The position numbers and the translations under genes were made by a program. From the NCBI GenBank assembly GCA_003166055.1, contig PMWR01000287.1:17211-23680 (forward strand): a DNA stretch of 6,470 bases. Direction: 5' to 3'. Below, piece by piece: positions 5,659-6,470 of this stretch. This DNA comes from Acidobacteriaceae bacterium. GTDB lineage: Bacteria; Acidobacteriota; Terriglobia; Terriglobales; Acidobacteriaceae. Numbering within the stretch: position 1 is the stretch's first letter; each line of letters starts with the position of its first letter. The notes under the pieces were generated by a model. That model worked only from the letters and a program-made list of their open reading frames with translations, was not told the origin of the DNA and ran no database searches.

Positions 5659-6470
5659 ATGACTATTTTGACGACTCAGTTTTCACAGTTTTCTCTTTCG
5701 GCTGCGCTGATGGCGCGGCTTGACGCTAACAAATTTGAAATTCCCACCCCGGTTCAGGCCGGCTGCATTCCGCCGGCTCTCGAAGGCCGCGACATCCTGG
5801 CCACCGCGCAGACGGGTACCGGCAAGACGCTCGGCTTCCTTATTCCCATCGTTGAAATGATGCAGAAGAACGAAGCGCGCGGCGCGCAGGCTCTGATCCT
5901 GTTGCCGACCCGCGAGCTGGCCATGCAGGTGGAGAAGGCATTCATCGCCATCCGCACCAGTGGGTCGCAGACCTGCGCTCTGGTGGTTGGCGGACTCGCC
6001 GAGCGGTCGCAGCTCGACGCAATTCGCCGCGGAGCGCGGCTGATCGTGGCCACTCCCGGCCGCCTTGAGGACTTCATGAAGCGCAGGCTGGTGAAACTCG
6101 AAACCGTAAAGATGCTGGTATTGGACGAAGTGGATCGGATGCTCGATATGGGCTTTCAGCCGGCCATCGCACGCATCGCGGCCACGCTCCCGACGGAACG
6201 GCAGACGCTCTGCTACTCCGCCACGCTCGAAGGCGCGGTAAAGGAAGTGGCCCGCAAGTACCTCAACAATCCTGCTCGAATCGAGATCGGCTCGGTGCTC
6301 AAGCCGGCGGAGAACGTCGAGTTGCGTACCTTTGAGGTCGAGCCGGACAAGAAGCAGGAATTGCTCGAACACCTGCTGGGCGCCGAGACAGGGAGCTTCC
6401 TGGTTTTTGTGCGCACCAAGCACGGCGCCGATCGCGTGGCGCGCAGGCTGGTCCGCTCCGGGCATTCGGC
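5659..6470 (+). CDS. DEAD-box ATP-dependent RNA helicase, RhlE-like, 3' end outside window
   Basis: The frame is open to the window edge, giving the first 270 codons of a protein that is usually 400 or more residues. It should unwind or remodel RNA with ATP, as in ribosome assembly or mRNA decay. Motifs in order: Q-motif FEIPTPVQ with Gln33; motif I AQTGTGKT at 50-57; Ia PTRELA at 83-88; GG at 111-112; Ib TPGRL at 132-136; motif II DEVD at 156-159; motif III SAT at 187-189; then the start of RecA domain 2 with motif IV-like SFLVFVRTK at 246-254. Motif II has Val in place of the usual Ala. LDEVDRMLDMGF resembles the RhlE subgroup, but the diagnostic C-terminal part is missing. The start at ATG 5659 is fixed by an in-frame TAG at 5653-5655. 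Confidence 0.93.
   Translation, partial: MTILTTQFSQFSLSAALMARLDANKFEIPTPVQAGCIPPALEGRDILATAQTGTGKTLGFLIPIVEMMQKNEARGAQALILLPTRELAMQVEKAFIAIRTSGSQTCALVVGGLAERSQLDAIRRGARLIVATPGRLEDFMKRRLVKLETVKMLVLDEVDRMLDMGFQPAIARIAATLPTERQTLCYSATLEGAVKEVARKYLNNPARIEIGSVLKPAENVELRTFEVEPDKKQELLEHLLGAETGSFLVFVRTKHGADRVARRLVRSGHS

Noticed and set aside
5683..6465. 260-codon minus-strand frame opposite the helicase
   Set aside because: The plus strand encodes all the DEAD-box motifs in order; the reverse frame is a coding shadow.

Overview
The window is from a moderately GC-rich bacterium. Protein styles (an ExaC/AldB-type aldehyde dehydrogenase, an RhlE-like DEAD-box helicase, a divergent HhH-GPD protein) and intergenic spacers with C-tracts and hairpins remind me of soil Acidobacteriota of the Terriglobia type. 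That placement is from memory of similar sequence, not from a search, and is held with low to moderate confidence. There is no rRNA, tRNA, CRISPR array, transposase or phage gene.

Layout. (1) 76-1605, minus strand: a complete NAD(P)+-dependent aldehyde dehydrogenase with all catalytic residues and an excellent ribosome binding site. (2) 1606-1936: a divergent control region with a possible -10 box on each strand and a GTGA-N6-TCAC palindrome like those bound by CRP/FNR-family regulators. (3) 1937-2737, plus strand (or from 1880): a class II aldolase whose four metal/active-site positions match E. coli L-fuculose-1-phosphate aldolase in spacing. (4) 2738-3260: a gene-free spacer with 8-bp tandem repeats, a C-tract that is a G-quadruplex candidate on the other strand, an imperfect inverted repeat, a REP-like hairpin and short direct repeats. 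(5) 3261-3959, minus strand: a protein of the endonuclease III superfamily that keeps the 4Fe-4S cysteines but lacks the usual catalytic Lys and Asp. (6) 4161-5090, plus strand: a secreted protein of unknown function with a C-terminal DxDxDG calcium-loop-like motif. (7) 5091-5658: a second gene-free spacer with a strong 10-bp hairpin. (8) 5659-6470, plus strand: the first 270 codons of a DEAD-box RNA helicase that runs off the window.

The only gene pair with a plausible joint role is the divergent dehydrogenase and aldolase. A fuculose- or rhamnulose-phosphate type aldolase releases lactaldehyde, which an aldehyde dehydrogenase can oxidise to lactate. This is inference from neighbourhood and family. 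The other genes look like unrelated single-gene units.

I find no clear multi-gene undescribed system. The items most worth following up are the HhH-GPD protein with altered catalytic residues, the CRP-like site in the divergent promoter region, and the layered repeats in 2738-3260.
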